DNA of 64,000 bases from contig NC_089175.1 of assembly GCF_947507565.1 (NCBI RefSeq), positions 1,070,233-1,134,232 of the forward strand, given 5' to 3'. The DNA comes from Oscarella lobularis. Taxonomy: Eukaryota > Porifera > Homoscleromorpha > Homosclerophorida > Oscarellidae. This document shows, piece by piece, positions 36,924 to 48,286 of the stretch. The first letter of the stretch is position 1. Every line of letters begins with the position of its first letter. The position numbers and the translations under genes are program-made. Below the pieces are notes generated by a model. It did not search any database and was not told the origin of the DNA. It saw only the letters and a program-made list of their open reading frames with translations.

Positions 36924-39796
36924 ATGGATTTCACAATCATCGCCGCAATTGTTGCCGTGATCATTGCGACGGCATATTTCGTTCAAATCTGGACCGATCG
37001 GCGCGCTCGCACGCCGACACGAATATCGCAAAAGACGATGAGGCACATCCGACTCCAGCACCACATGCGACCCTCGACAGACACGCAGTTGCCTAGTAAC
37101 GTAGCAGATTCGACAACGGAGAAGACACGCGCCGAGCAGAAAATCGCAGCAAAGCCCAGTCAAAAAGACGGCGATCCATCAGAGCACTACAGAGAAAAAC
37201 CCCGCGAAAAAAACATCGTTCACGTGCCAGTCGATACCTCGACTCCGCCAATCGCCCCCGTTCTCGCTCGTCCCATTTCGAGTCTCGACGATCTCCTCTC
37301 GTGGCTTCCCGGTTTCGATTCGGCCTGCGCGCCGCGCGTTGCGTTGCAAAGACGCGCGCACGCCGACGTACTCCATCCCAAGCTGATCGTCTGTCACGAC
37401 ATGATGGGCGGATACGTGTCGGACGCTCACGTCCAAGGCTGCTATCCCGTCTCCGACGTCCACTACTATATCTCCCATTGGGAGATGATCAGTATGTTCA
37501 TCTACTTCAGTCATCACTTTGTGACCGTTCCGCCGCCCGGCTGGACGAATTGCGCTCACAAACACGGCGTTCCCGTTCTCGGAACGATTATTACGGAGTG
37601 GGAAGAGGGAGCTAAAATATGCGAACGGTTCTTGGAGAGCGAGTGGACTTATCGTCGCGTCGTCGAACAATTGGTCGGCGTCGCTTTGTATTACAAATTG
37701 GACGGGTGGCTGGTTAATATAGAGAATCCTATTCGGGTGGGTAAAGAGGAGAAAATATGTACTCCCCAATTAATCGCGTCTACGTGCTTTTGATTTTATA
37801 GAGGGATCTCGTTTCTAATCTGCGCGACTTTGTTGCTTACTTGACGGAGAGAATGAACGCTAGCATACCTCATTCGGAGGTCATATGGTACGACAGCGTC
37901 ACGACGTCGGGAACGCTGAAATGGCAAAACGAATTAAATGATCAAAATAGGTTTTTATCTTACCATACACGTATCCAGCCAATAAATTTCCCGTTCCGCG
38001 TCTAGCATGTTCTTTACCGCGTGTAACGGCATCTTTCTCAACTACACGTGGACCGACTGGACCCTGAGAAACACCGCCTCGCGAGCGGGACCCAGAAAAA
38101 ACCAAGTCTACGTTGGAATCGACGTATTCGGCCGAGGCTGTCCAGGCGGAGGCGGCTTCAATTCGAAAGAGGTGAACTCAAGAAAATTCGACTGCGCAAA
38201 AAAAAGAAAACCTGTTATCGTTTCGAAGGCGTTGGAGCAAATTTACTCACATGATTTATCGGCCGCTCTATTCGCACCGAGCTGGGTATACGAAAATAAC
38301 GACAAATCAAAATTCGTCCAGTTGCAAGAGAAGTACCTCTCCCCGCGGTATAAGACCTACAACACCTAACGCGTCTCCTTTCTAAGATTCTGGAATCTTC
38401 TTAAGCCCCACTGCAAGCACTGCTACGGATACGGTGAACTGCCCTTTGTCACCTGCTTCTCTAGGGGAGTGGGATCTCACCTGTCCCTAGATGGACAGGT
38501 AGGACACCTTAGTTAATTAGTGGATTGATTCTTGAGGGTTTTCTTTCAGGTGTCGCTGTCTAACGGGTGGTTCAACTTGAGCGTACAAGATCCTCAGCCG
38601 ACGTGGCTAAATAATTGCTACAGTCTCGATCGAGACAACTCGTCGATTTCAATTCATTCTGCAAATATTACGACGGAAGATTCCTATAGCGGGGGCCACA
38701 GTCTATCAATAGAGGGAAAAGTGAAAGCAACGGAGAAGCCGTGTAGAGCCATTGCTCGGTCAGTCACTGCCCTAATAACTGTATCCCCTAACTCATCATA
38801 TCTGGCTCTAAGGTTATTCTCGTGTGATTTCGACGTCACAGTTCCTTTGCTTATTAGCTATAGTTATAAGCAAAACAACTCGATTTCAAACAGACTCGAC
38901 TTTAGCCTAGTTCTTCACATCGACTGCCCGCCCACTTATTTAGCACTCACCGGCAATGATACGGAAAACAAAGACGAAGGTTCGTTAGATAGACAACGTT
39001 CTCTCGCGTACCGACGCCTTTGTCCGATCAGATTCTAGCGACAAACGTCTCGACGAAAAGCTCGTCGAACAATACGGAATCGCTCGATCTAAAACAGTCG
39101 ACGCTACGCGATTTCGAGGCGGCAATTTAGGGTCTCAACATTACGAAGCGTACGCGCCACTCGAGAAATGCGAGATCATAGGAGAAGAGCCGAAAAACAA
39201 CGGCTGGACAACCAGGTAACAAAAATAAATTCTGACGAATATTTATTATTAATTAATTGAGGCACTACCTCATTGCCGGGAAGCATTTGAGAAGATACAA
39301 AATAAGAGAAATACGCGCTGTGCTCGTTTCCAAACCAAAATCCCAGTTCAAAGGCGAAGAAACAAAGTCCTTCGCGTTCAAACTGGGCTACCTAAGGGTA
39401 AGGTACAAAGCCATTCGAATCTATTGCATGGGGCTCTTTCAGATTGCCAGCGCCGCAGCACTGAAAGCCTCGCGAACGCCCGTTACGCAGCTGCGCTGCT
39501 CCGACGTCGCGTGGACGTTGACGCCGGACCAGCGCCTCTGCGTGAGTCTTCTACTTACGTGGGACTACACCGCGAGTCCCGCGCAAGAGGAATCGGCCTA
39601 CTACGACGTCTACGGAGACGAGACGTTCATAGGAAGAGCGTTTACGGAATCGCATCGAGTACTACAACTACCCGTCGCGCAGGGAGAGGGAGAGAGAGGG
39701 AAAATCTCGTTTACAGTTCAAACGATCACAAGATCGGGGTTCAAACTCCCTCTAAGCAAATCGACGTCATTAACCGTCGAGTGGACTAAGAACTAA
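36924..39796 (+). CDS. ENGASE: Endo-beta-N-acetylglucosaminidase (ENGASE, GH85) with N-terminal membrane anchor
   Basis: ENGASE cleaves the chitobiose core of free or protein-linked N-glycans. The GH85 core starts around PISSLDDLLSWLPGFD, followed by LIVCHDMMGGYVSDAHVQG, YYISHWEMISMFIYFSHH, VPVLGTIITEWEEG, and the catalytic block LDGWLVNIEN with the Asn-x-Glu pair, then SEVIWYDSVTTSGTLKWQNELN and QVYVGIDVFGRG. C-terminal beta domains extend to SLTVEWTKN. The start at 36924 gives MDFTIIAAIVAVIIATAYFVQIW, a clear hydrophobic N-terminus absent from the cytosolic vertebrate enzyme. The upstream ATG at 36789 would put 45 residues before it. Start codons of ENGASE and cyclase C are 146 bp apart, divergent. 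Confidence 0.92.
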
Positions 39797-39832
39797 AGTA
39801 TTATTTTTTCTATATGCAAACCCTTGCGTTAT

Positions 39833-41174
39833 TCAAGCGAATTCAATTTCGTCGACCATCCCCTGAAAGAGGAGATTAAAGCAATCGGACCCGACAATAG
39901 AAAAGTGCTCGTACGGACTACTGCGACTGAGCACGCGCTTGCACAGCCAACAGAAATGAGCGCGACACTTCATGCACGTCATCATATTGCACCCGTCCAA
40001 CTTCTCGATACTCGCGCCGCACGACGGACACGCTTTCGTATACTCCTCAATCCACTCCTCGGAGACGACCTCCTCGATCGCGCGACGCACGTTACGCTTA
40101 CCGTACTTTCGCTCGACGTAGGCGCGCTGCGCCGCGGTCGCCGCCGCCTCGTACTCCGTCTTGACGCGTCGCAATTCGACGCGATTCAATTGGCACGGCG
40201 CGACGCCGTGCCACGCGTGCTCGCACAGGACGCAGAAGGCGAAGGTGCAGCGCGTGCAGACGCCCATCGTCGCGTGCTCCCCGTCGCAAATCACCGCGCA
40301 TCGGCACGTGGCACGCGGACAATAGACGACGTCCGACATTCCGTCGAGAGATCCTTGAAGGAGAAGGCGATCGTATCGCGAGAAGAGCGCCGGTTCGACG
40401 AGTTCCTTGACGATGTTCGGATCCATCGTCGATTTGCAATCGGTGTCGAGACAGGAGAGCGAGGCCACGGCACCCTGTCGGATTAAATACTCGAAATAGT
40501 CCTTGACGCACGCGCGACAATAGACGTGATTGCACGGGCGAATTCGAATCGATTGCGTGCCGCTTTTCGTTGCCATGCATACGGCGCACGCGTGGTGGGC
40601 CGCGTCGAAGGCTCGTCGCATTTCCGTGTCGTCGTGATCGACGAGAATCGACCAGAGACGATCGAGCGACGTGCACGTTTGAAGGGCGCTCGGGTGACTT
40701 TGTTCGTGCGTGGGCGTGGTCGGGGGTTTTAGGCGAATTGGAGCGGCGGCGGCGATTGCGAGTTCGTCGAGCGTCGATTCGGAGAGATATTGGTACCATT
40801 CGTAGAGAACGACTTCGCCCGGTTGCCAAAGTTCGTCCAATTTCGAGCATAATTTGGATAGCTACGAAGAACGGCTCTACCTTATCTGTTTTTCGCCTTT
40901 TGTGCTGCGTTACCTGCTCTACTGTAAGCCATTGGGACGATAGAGTGTATTTCGGTGGCGACGCTTCGGGATAATCATCCGGCAGCTCGAAATGAATGAC
41001 CAATGGTGGAAAATGACGAAACGATCGCTCCTCTTGCTGGCATGCAACGACGATTGGCTCTTTCAGATCCAAGACGACTCTCAGTTGCCCGCCGAGCTTT
41101 GCATCGTCGCGACCGAACGTCTCGGAGTCGTAAATTGCCTCCAATGCGAGAAGTTCGTCTTCTCTCGTGCTCAT
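39833..41174 (-). CDS. RNF14: RBR E3 ubiquitin ligase RNF14
   Basis: The N-terminal RWD domain starts MSTREDELLALEAIYDSETF and includes PPLVIHFELPDDYPEASPP. After one short intron (about 40863-40913) come RING1 (CAVCMATKSGTQSIRIRPCNHVYCRACVKDYF), the in-between-RING (YCPRATCRCAV, CTRCTFAFCVLCEHAWHG) and RING2, CPSCGASIEKLDGCNMMTCMKC. The Cys in DGCN is the catalytic thioester residue. The order and spacing match RNF14, which acts on stalled ribosomes and crosslinked proteins. The C-terminus (FQGMVDEIEFA) resembles relatives. Its 3' end is only about 36 bp from that of convergent ENGASE. Confidence 0.94.
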
Positions 41175-41442
41175 CGCTTAGCGCACGCGACCGTTTCCCG
41201 CGCGTCGTGGTAAATCAAAAAAATCTCATCATAAACACATATCTAAAATCAACGCACCGCCCGCCCACCCGTACCCATCCACGCGCGCACACATCCAACA
41301 GAAATTCTAGCTTAAATAAAACACCAAACAAGCTGCCTGATCCATAAAACACACACAGAGAAAGACAAACAAGAGAAAAAAAACTACGAGAAAGCGAGAG
41401 AGCGAGATACACAGAGAGACAACTTCCGCTATTCTTAACCCC

Positions 41443-42391
41443 CTAACCCTCTTCTTGCCCATACGTACCGTTCAAAAACGACCCCAATCCATACAGATGC
41501 CCCCTATACTTCGCATCGTCAATGTGGTCCTCGAAAAAGAGAAGTTTCATTCGAAAAAAGGCGGCGCCCGTCAGAAGACTGTCGCTTCCCGCCTGATGCT
41601 GGGGACCGACTCGTTCCAATTCCATGCAGTCGGCGACCTCCTGGAGACCGCCCTTTAGACTCTTACAGCTCTTCATTAGATACTTGATGTCGTAGATGCA
41701 CGGAAAATAGAGGCTCAGAAGTTCGAAGAAATCCTGCTCGTCCGCGGGAAGGGGCGTGGCGGTGAGAAGTTTGAGTAGATAGCCGAAATCGTAGCCGCTG
41801 TGAAAGGTGAGAAATTTCACGTTTTCGCACAGGACCAAGCCGGAGGACATCATCAATTCGGCGAAATTTGTGACGTCGATTCCCTTGCTTTCGTGTCGCT
41901 CGAAATTGATGCCGGAATCCTTGAGAAGTTCGATCGAATCCTGAGCATACATATCTTCCCTAATAAATAATTAAATTAAATTAAATTAAATTTTTCCCGT
42001 TTTTTCCTCCCCCCTTACGATAGGCAAAATTTGAAGTTGAATTGATATGTCGACGGATTTTTCGCCTTTACGCCGTCCTTGTTGTAGAACGTGAGACCGA
42101 GTTGAATGATTTTGAGCAAATCGACGTTGCACTTGAGCAATTGGTACGTGTATTCGGACGAGCTGCGAAATTCGCCGATCGGTCGCGCGACGACGCCGGG
42201 AAATTCCGTGTCCTAAACGAAATGACGCCGTCGAGGCTCGAAAACGCGCGCGAACTATCCGGTTTTACCATCGCCACGTAGCCGTAATCGTCGACGATCT
42301 CGATTATGCGTTCGAAGGCCTCGTCGAGATTCGATTGCCACACCTCGACGAATTGGCTCTCCGAGTTATCGTCCGACGGCGACGCCGGCAT
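41443..42391 (-). CDS. CNOT7: CCR4-NOT deadenylase subunit CAF1 (CNOT7/8)
   Basis: This is a DEDD-type exoribonuclease removing poly(A) tails. The start [29 protein letters not shown] is followed by DDYGYVAM and, after an intron, [13 protein letters not shown] with the first two catalytic acids. Then come [47 protein letters not shown], the third acid in [14 protein letters not shown], and [18 protein letters not shown] with the His and last Asp. Length fits the family (about 285). The single gene represents the CNOT7/CNOT8 ancestor. The first 5' UTR exon may lie beyond 42430, where an acceptor is seen. Confidence 0.93.
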
Positions 42392-42565
42392 TGCGAATCC
42401 GACCTTTTTCTTGCGACGTCTCTCCTGAAAAGCCCGGATTAACATAGGCCTTCCTTACACGTGCTGGGGGGTGAAAAAAATTTTTATTAACGTGTCAGTT
42501 CATTATAGAATGGTCCATCACAACAAAGAAAAAAGGAACGCGTCAAGAACTAAAGGTCGCCTTAG

Positions 42566-44382
42566 TTAGTATGAAACATGCAGTTTTCTCTGGAGTTTTT
42601 CTTCCTTTGCCTTGAGGAGGTGATATCTCTGCCGTTCATACACAATAAAGTCTCGCTATTCCTTCTATAATAAAGTGCTCACCATCCTCTCCTCCTTGTG
42701 AACTTGAACAAATTTCTGTATATCAATTTCTCCTATGATGTCATCCACTAAATGACTGTTAGATTTCGAGTATTTATTTCGTACCGTTCAAAAAGTTCTC
42801 GGCTACTTCTTCGCACTTGTCGTCCACTTTCTGCGTTTCAGCTTGCAACTTCTTGAATATCGTTTCATCAGACAATTCCTATTAATTAAAAGAAAGCCAG
42901 GTTCTGTCCAGCAAAGTCTCCCTTTGCTTTCATTCTCTGTACTTGCGCTTTCGACTGATACATCTCCTGTGTCTCTTCAAAAGCCTTCCTAAGAGACGCC
43001 AAGTTTTTGTGCTAAAATAAATCAATATATCAATTGAAAAGAGACGAAATCAACAGTTGAACCTGCTCAACCAGATCATTCAACTTCTCCTTCAAGTCTG
43101 GTTCGTGATTAAGATTAATCTCTACATAAGATGATTATTTAATTGGTATCACAAGCTCATTTCTTCAGCCAACCTGCTTGTTCTTCATTTTCGCCTGTGA
43201 TTATGTCTCGATCTTCCTGCAGTTTCTGGACGGAAGGCAAGTCCTGCAGAAACGCAAACAACTTCTCCGGATGCTCATTCAATTCTTTCAACTCCTCATC
43301 GCTGTAATTATCCAGCTCCGGAAAAACATTCGGTTTCTCCGGAGACTTCCAAGACATTCTCCGAGGCTAAAACACAATGAAAAACATAGAAGAAAAGCAA
43401 GCGCATCCACATGCACCCCATTACCCGCGTTTCAGGCATAGCAGGTGGAGCCGGAGCCTTACGCCCCGGTACAACAGGCATTTGAGGCATTTGCATCGAA
43501 GGAACTGGCATTGGAGGTCGTGCAGGTGGAGGCAGACGCGGCGGCTGAGACGGATAGCCTTGCTGTTGCGGATATCCGGGCTGGGGAGGTGCCGGCGCGC
43601 GGGAATTGTAGCCATAGCCAGGAGCTGCCACTGGCCTAATAACAAAAAGTAAGTACATCTATGAGAACGAATTTCCAAGGTGTGATCTAGTTAATTATTT
43701 ACGATCACGTCACCCCAAAGGGGGTGGACCTAGCGTGATCGACACTCGATTGCGTACTGGGGAGGATGTCTCATGAATTCGTCGACGACTTCTCGAATGG
43801 CTCGACCCAAATCCGAGTGCATGTAAAACTACGAGAAAAGAAAGAAAGTGATATGTCTCTTCTCAAAGTTTAATTAACGTTACGTTATTCAACGATTGGC
43901 ATCCGGTAACAAAACCCTAGAAAAAAATGTGAAAAAAAAATAAATGTCGGGCTTTTTTTTCGCTCACTTGGCCGCTGTTCGTTTCGATCCACGGATGCCG
44001 AAAGTTGGGACACCTCACGTTGGGACGCGCATTGGGAAAATTCTGCGGCAGCTCGCTAAAGCGAAAAGCGACCTCGAAAAAAACAACGAGGCGGAAAAGA
44101 TGACGCAGCCTCACATATTTATGATGACGGGAGCCGTAGACGTCTTCACTTCGACGCAAAACTCGACGTTCGATCGTCGAACGGTGACCGAGCTAAAAGG
44201 AAGCCTGTACGCGCAAGCGCGAAGGCGAGACGCCAGTTCGTTCGAAATTGAGGAAGACGGTCGCGCGTTTCTTGCCCGTGGTTGTGGTGGAAGAGGCTGT
44301 CGATGTGCCTCTTTCGTTGATCGTGAAGGGGAGTCGCCGCCGGCGCTCGATTCGGCTCCGGCTGGCGAGAAAACCAACTCAT
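42566..44382 (-). CDS. VPS37A: ESCRT-I subunit VPS37A, UEV plus Mod(r) domain
   Basis: The start MSWFSRQPEPNRAP resembles human MSWLFPLTKS. A UEV domain follows: LPFSSVTVRRSNVEFCVEV, NFPNARPNVRCPNFRHPWIET and FYMHSDLGRAIREVVDEFMRHPPQ. A Pro-rich linker (43400-43640) leads to the Mod(r) coiled coil: VFPELDNYSDEELKELNEHPEKLFAFLQDLPSVQKLQEDRD, EPDLKEKLNDLVEQ, HKNLASLRKAFEETQEMYQSKAQVQ, KKLQAETQKVDDKCEEVAENFLNG, and YHLLKAKEEKLQRKLHVSY at the end. The frame change between FHHNHG and LPFSSV is solved by a GC-AG intron of about 71 nt (donor GG|GCAAGA, acceptor TACAG). Nine or so exons. It works in endosomal sorting. Confidence 0.9.
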
Positions 44383-44646
44383 AGCAAAGCGAGACGCGTG
44401 CACGTGACTACAACGCAAATAAGAGACTGGAGCCCGGATAATCAATGACTAAGCACATCGCGTCGATTATTTCGCTGTCACGAGGTGCTTTGGTTATTTA
44501 TGCTTTAGAATGTCTGCAGTCAGCTCTAGTTTACCTTCACTACCAATTATCCGGATAACTTCTAATATCTCAATACTAGGACTTCGTCAAAATTCTTTTT
44601 GTTCAATCGTGGATGAGCTGAGTACCTGTACTCCTATATCATCTCT

Positions 44647-45816
44647 TTAGTGAAGAAGAAAACCTTGTCCCAGTTTGTCATCTGGTTCAGTGGTAAACGT
44701 CGCCGTTCCTGTATAGTATCCTTTCCCCGCTACTTCCACTATGACGCCTTTGAATTCGCCGCACGTCGTTTCCTCCGCGGCCACTCCAGTAAAAAGAGAT
44801 CCTGTCACGCTCTCAAACTTTCGAACCTGATTCAAACCAATCAGCTTTCGATGATACTGCACAGCAATTCGAGTCGTGACGCCTGAACCAGTCGGAGATC
44901 TATCAACCTTAATTAAAAGAAAGAATATAGTATTTATTATATGACGTCATAACAGTACTGACCTCATCTTTGGCAAAAACACAGATATTGGCCGTGGCAT
45001 TCTCTTGGAACTCGTCCTTTCCGTCTGTCAATATTGTCCCGTATAAAAACGCCAAATCTTCGCTGTCCGGATGACGTAACTTCACTTGCTTTTTGGCACA
45101 TGCAGTCACGTGACTTGCTGCTTCGACCAGATCTCTCGTACGCGACGTCTTCACATCCAGACCGAATCTCTCGGCCGGCACGAGAGCGTAAAACGCGCCG
45201 CCGTATCCTATATCGACGACGACTTTCCCGTATCGTTCCGTCTCGATCGTCACGGCAACGTCGAACGCAAACGCGGGAACGCTGCGAAAACGGGCGCTTC
45301 CGGTCTTCTGCCCGTTGAAATCAACAAAAACTCGAACCAATCCGCAGGGACATTGAATATTGACGCACGTGACCGGCGAAACGGGAGACACCAGCTTGTA
45401 GTCGACAGAATAGCGACCCAAAGCAATAACGGCATGCCCACACATTGTACTATATCCTAGAATAACACTACGAAATGTATTTCAATTATTAATGTCTATA
45501 GTATCTTTATTCGTTACTGTACTTTACGAAAAACGTTGAATTTCAAACAATTTTTTATGGTATACACTTTACCTTCGTTGTGGAGAAATAGGACTGCCAT
45601 GTCGGCTTCTGAATGATCGGGTTCGACGATATAGGCTCCGTACATGTCGAAGTGGCCTCTCGGTTCGTAGATGAGAAGTTTTCGAACGAAATCGAGCTTC
45701 TCTTGACAGTATCGTCGCTTTTCCAGTATCGTTTTGCCGATGATCGGAGGTAGGCCTGACTGAACGATTCGGAGTGGTTCTCCGCCCGTGTGCATTTCGA
45801 CCGTCTTGATCTCCAT
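44647..45816 (-). CDS. L3HYPDH: Trans-3-hydroxy-L-proline dehydratase (proline racemase family)
   Basis: The family fold begins [18 protein letters not shown], followed by [34 protein letters not shown]. The first catalytic Cys is in [15 protein letters not shown]. The second site reads [18 protein letters not shown], with Thr in place of the second Cys of true proline racemases; this Thr marks the dehydratase. Three to four exons with short introns; the end GFLLH has TAA at 44647-44649. The enzyme dehydrates trans-3-hydroxy-L-proline from collagen breakdown, which fits an animal with collagen. Confidence 0.94.
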
Positions 45817-45849
45817 TGTTTTAGTTTTCCGGTTTAGCGCACTCGAGTT

Positions 45850-45861
45850 CAAGATGGCGGC
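45850..45861 (+). promoter_or_regulatory. TISU-like initiator around the NDUFA5 start codon
   Basis: CAAGATGGCGGC matches the TISU consensus SAASATGGCGGC at every position. In mammals this element (also a YY1 site) directs transcription and initiation on very short 5' UTRs, often for mitochondrial genes. The neighbouring L3HYPDH start is 37 bp upstream on the other strand, so a tiny 5' UTR is expected. Confidence 0.65.
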
Positions 45862-46437
45862 CAAGAAAGTGCGTTCATCTTTTTTCGCGTTATCTCGAGT
45901 ATAGACGTCTTCTTTTCTATATCTAGGCGACTGGTCTTGTCGGTCTGGCTGTTGTTCCAAACGCCAGAGAGGTAAGGCCTCCACAGAGGGTTCCCTAAAA
46001 GAAAGCGATCGCTGAACGCAATTCTCTCGCGCTAGGCTCTAATATCAATATACCAGCGAACGCTCCAAGCGTTGTCGACCATTCCCAAGGAGGCTGCGTA
46101 CAGAAAGAACGTCGAAGAGATCACAAATGACCGACTCAAAGTAGTGGAAAAGGTGGAAGGAAATTTCGTTTTTTGGCCTATAATATTTTATTAATTTTTT
46201 GTTTTTACTAAAGGAGAGCAACGTGGAGACGATCGAGTCTAAAATTGGGGCGGGTCAAGTGGAGGAACTTCTAAAACAGGTATCCAATATTCGAATGCTA
46301 CTTACCATTGGTCAATTTTAATTTTTCCGATTTTTTAGGCGGAAGGAGAATTGAATTTGGTGTCGAAGATGAAAGAGTGGAAACCATGGGAACCGATTGT
46401 GAGCGAAGCGCCGGCAAATCAGTGGACGTGGCCATAG
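45854..46437 (+). CDS. NDUFA5: Complex I accessory subunit NDUFA5 (B13)
   Basis: The first exon encodes only MAAKK. Following exons give [75 protein letters not shown] and [32 protein letters not shown]. These match human B13 ([59 protein letters not shown]). It is a matrix-side subunit of NADH dehydrogenase without a cleaved presequence. Five exons; stop 46435-46437. It shares a 37-bp intergenic gap with L3HYPDH. Confidence 0.94.
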
Positions 46438-46568
46438 AAGACAGATACTATGTAGCAAACTTTTGTTCTTGCTCTTAGTGTACGTAATAAACGTTGTATA
46501 TATATTCATTTCGCTTTCTTGTGATGCAAACGGACGCGGTGCACGTGATCGGTCTCATTGCACTAGTG

Positions 46569-47176
46569 ATGGACTCCTCGCGATTCGTCATCCGTGGACT
46601 CGTGATTGTCTTGATGACTTGGTTATATTGGTCTGCTTATGCGACTCTAATGCAAAAGGGTCCTATTGGAGAGTGTCGGAAAACCGCTACGTGCAAGTGT
46701 GAGTACGAAAATGGCTGGGTAGTCGATTTGTCGCCTCTGAACAATTCCGAAAGGTATATACCTAACTTCTAAAGCCAGGAGACTGCCTATTTCTTGCAGG
46801 TTTAACAAGTTACTAGGACCAAACGGCTACTACTACTATAATGTAAGTCTTTGTGCAAGCTTTTCAGGTCTAAGTTGTGAAGGAGCCACGGTAACGTTGT
46901 AACTGAATCCCAGAAGAGAGCGTCAATTAATTTGTCGTTTTGATACAGGTGTGTCAATATGAAATTCTTCAAGGAGTCTCAAGCTTTACGTGCGGACGGC
47001 TGCCGAATGCCTCTTTTCTGACAGAAGACGAAAATTTATCTTACGTCATGACTGGAGGCGATAATGGACGAGCATCTCACATACGACTTCAATGTACTGA
47101 CAGAGTGGAAAGCACCATGGAGATGCTTGGAGAAACCCGAGAACTTGAATGCGTATATACATACATGCAGTCCTAG
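46569..47176 (+). CDS. Small secreted MRH-like protein, tandem copy 1
   Basis: The start MDSSRFVIRGLVIVLMTWLYWSAYA is a signal peptide or anchor. The mature part reads GECRKTATCKCEYENGWVVDLSPLNN, RFNKLLGPNGYYYYN, VCQYEILQGVSSFTCGRLPNASFLTEDENLSYVMTGGDNGRASHIRLQC. The order CxC, G-x-V-D-L-x-P-L, VCQ, YxxTGGDxGR, xLxC is that of mannose-6-phosphate-receptor-homology (MRH) folds, but the size (about 160 residues) fits a stand-alone domain. Three exons; the end after LEC is uncertain (TAG at 47174-47176 or one more exon). It is a tandem duplicate of the next gene. No named family was recognised with certainty. Confidence 0.65.
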
Positions 47177-47433
47177 TTAAATTGTTGATGTTTCAAACTT
47201 TAGGTGTTCTTACTGAAGTCAAGCCACGCTTGTCCAAGGCCTCCTCCTCTTCAATAGCCAGTCAAACTAACTAACTGTTGCTCGCTGCTGCTGCTGCGTC
47301 GTTCACTAAAAACGGTTGTCTAACTTATATTTTTTGGTGGGGTAAATAAATATTTAATGAGCTCGCTTTCTTGTGATATCAACGACATAACAACGCGGTG
47401 TGGCACGTGATCTGTTTCTCAACAAGTGACATT

Positions 47434-48045
47434 ATGAACACTTTACGACACTTTTCCCTTCTCTGCGGCCTCATGATCGTTGTCTTGACGACGCATAAGC
47501 TAGTCTATGCTTCAATACAAAATACTCCCGAAGGGGAATGTAAGGTAATCAGTACGTGCAAGTGTGAGTACGAGAATGGATGGGTGATTGATTTGACGCC
47601 ACTAAACCAAACAACGTAACTACGTTTATACACATTCGTCAGCCAGAATGATTTATTTGATCCGTAATGTTTGCAGATTTTATCGAATACCAGGCCCATA
47701 TGGGCTCTACACATATAGTATGAGGCTCTGTAGGAGCATTTAACTTGTGCCGAGTCGGATGCCACGGTAACGGCTAGAATAGGCTGAGTAAGAATTCGTT
47801 CAAGAACGATATTGCGTTTCTGGTGACAGGTGTGTCAAATTTCCCAATACACAGAAAACGAATATGTCTGTGCACGACTGCACGAAGCCTCTTTTTTGAC
47901 AACAGACGGAAATTTAACTTACGTTATGGTTGGAGGCAATGAAGGTCGAACATCATACATAGAGCTTCAATGTACTCCCTCAGCAGAAGGCACAATAGAG
48001 GTCATTGGAGAAAAAGAAGAACTTAAATACGTATTTACTATATAA
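47434..48045 (+). CDS. Small secreted MRH-like protein, tandem copy 2
   Basis: The start MNTLRHFSLLCGLMIVVLTTHKLVYA is a signal peptide. The mature part is GECKVISTCKCEYENGWVIDLTPLNQTT, FYRIPGPYGLYTYS, VCQISQYTENEYVCARLHEASFLTTDGNLTYVMVGGNEGRTSYIELQCTPSAEGTIEVIGEKEELKYVFTI. The three-exon plan and all cysteines match copy 1. The duplication also includes the promoter (CTTTCTTGTGAT and GCACGTGATC) and the 3' flank (CTTGT-CAA and AGCCAGTC words), a unit of about 0.9 kb. MRH-like by the same reasoning; carbohydrate binding is not proven. Confidence 0.68.
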
Positions 48046-48286
48046 CGCTAAATAATCCGGAATCTTATTAGCATAACCTAGGCTTTTGTTCTGAAATCAA
48101 TGCACGCTTGTGCAAAGTCTCCTGATCAAAAGCCAGTCCAAAGCGACTGACTGCTGCTGTGGTTCTGCTTCTCTTGGCTGCGTGCTACTGCTGCTGCGAT
48201 AAATGTGCATGATGATGTCCCGCCAATTGTTATCTTTTGATGTAAACTTGTGACCTCGATTGTTTTCTTAGAAGGAGGTAGTTCTA

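Noticed and set aside
40098-40900. Arg-rich continuation of the RNF14 N-terminal frame
   Set aside because: Reading through the short intron leaves the RING frame; splicing at about 40863-40913 restores RING1, IBR and RING2.
44111-44377. Frameshift mutation in VPS37A first exon
   Set aside because: A GC-AG intron of about 71 nt explains the frame change without any mutation.
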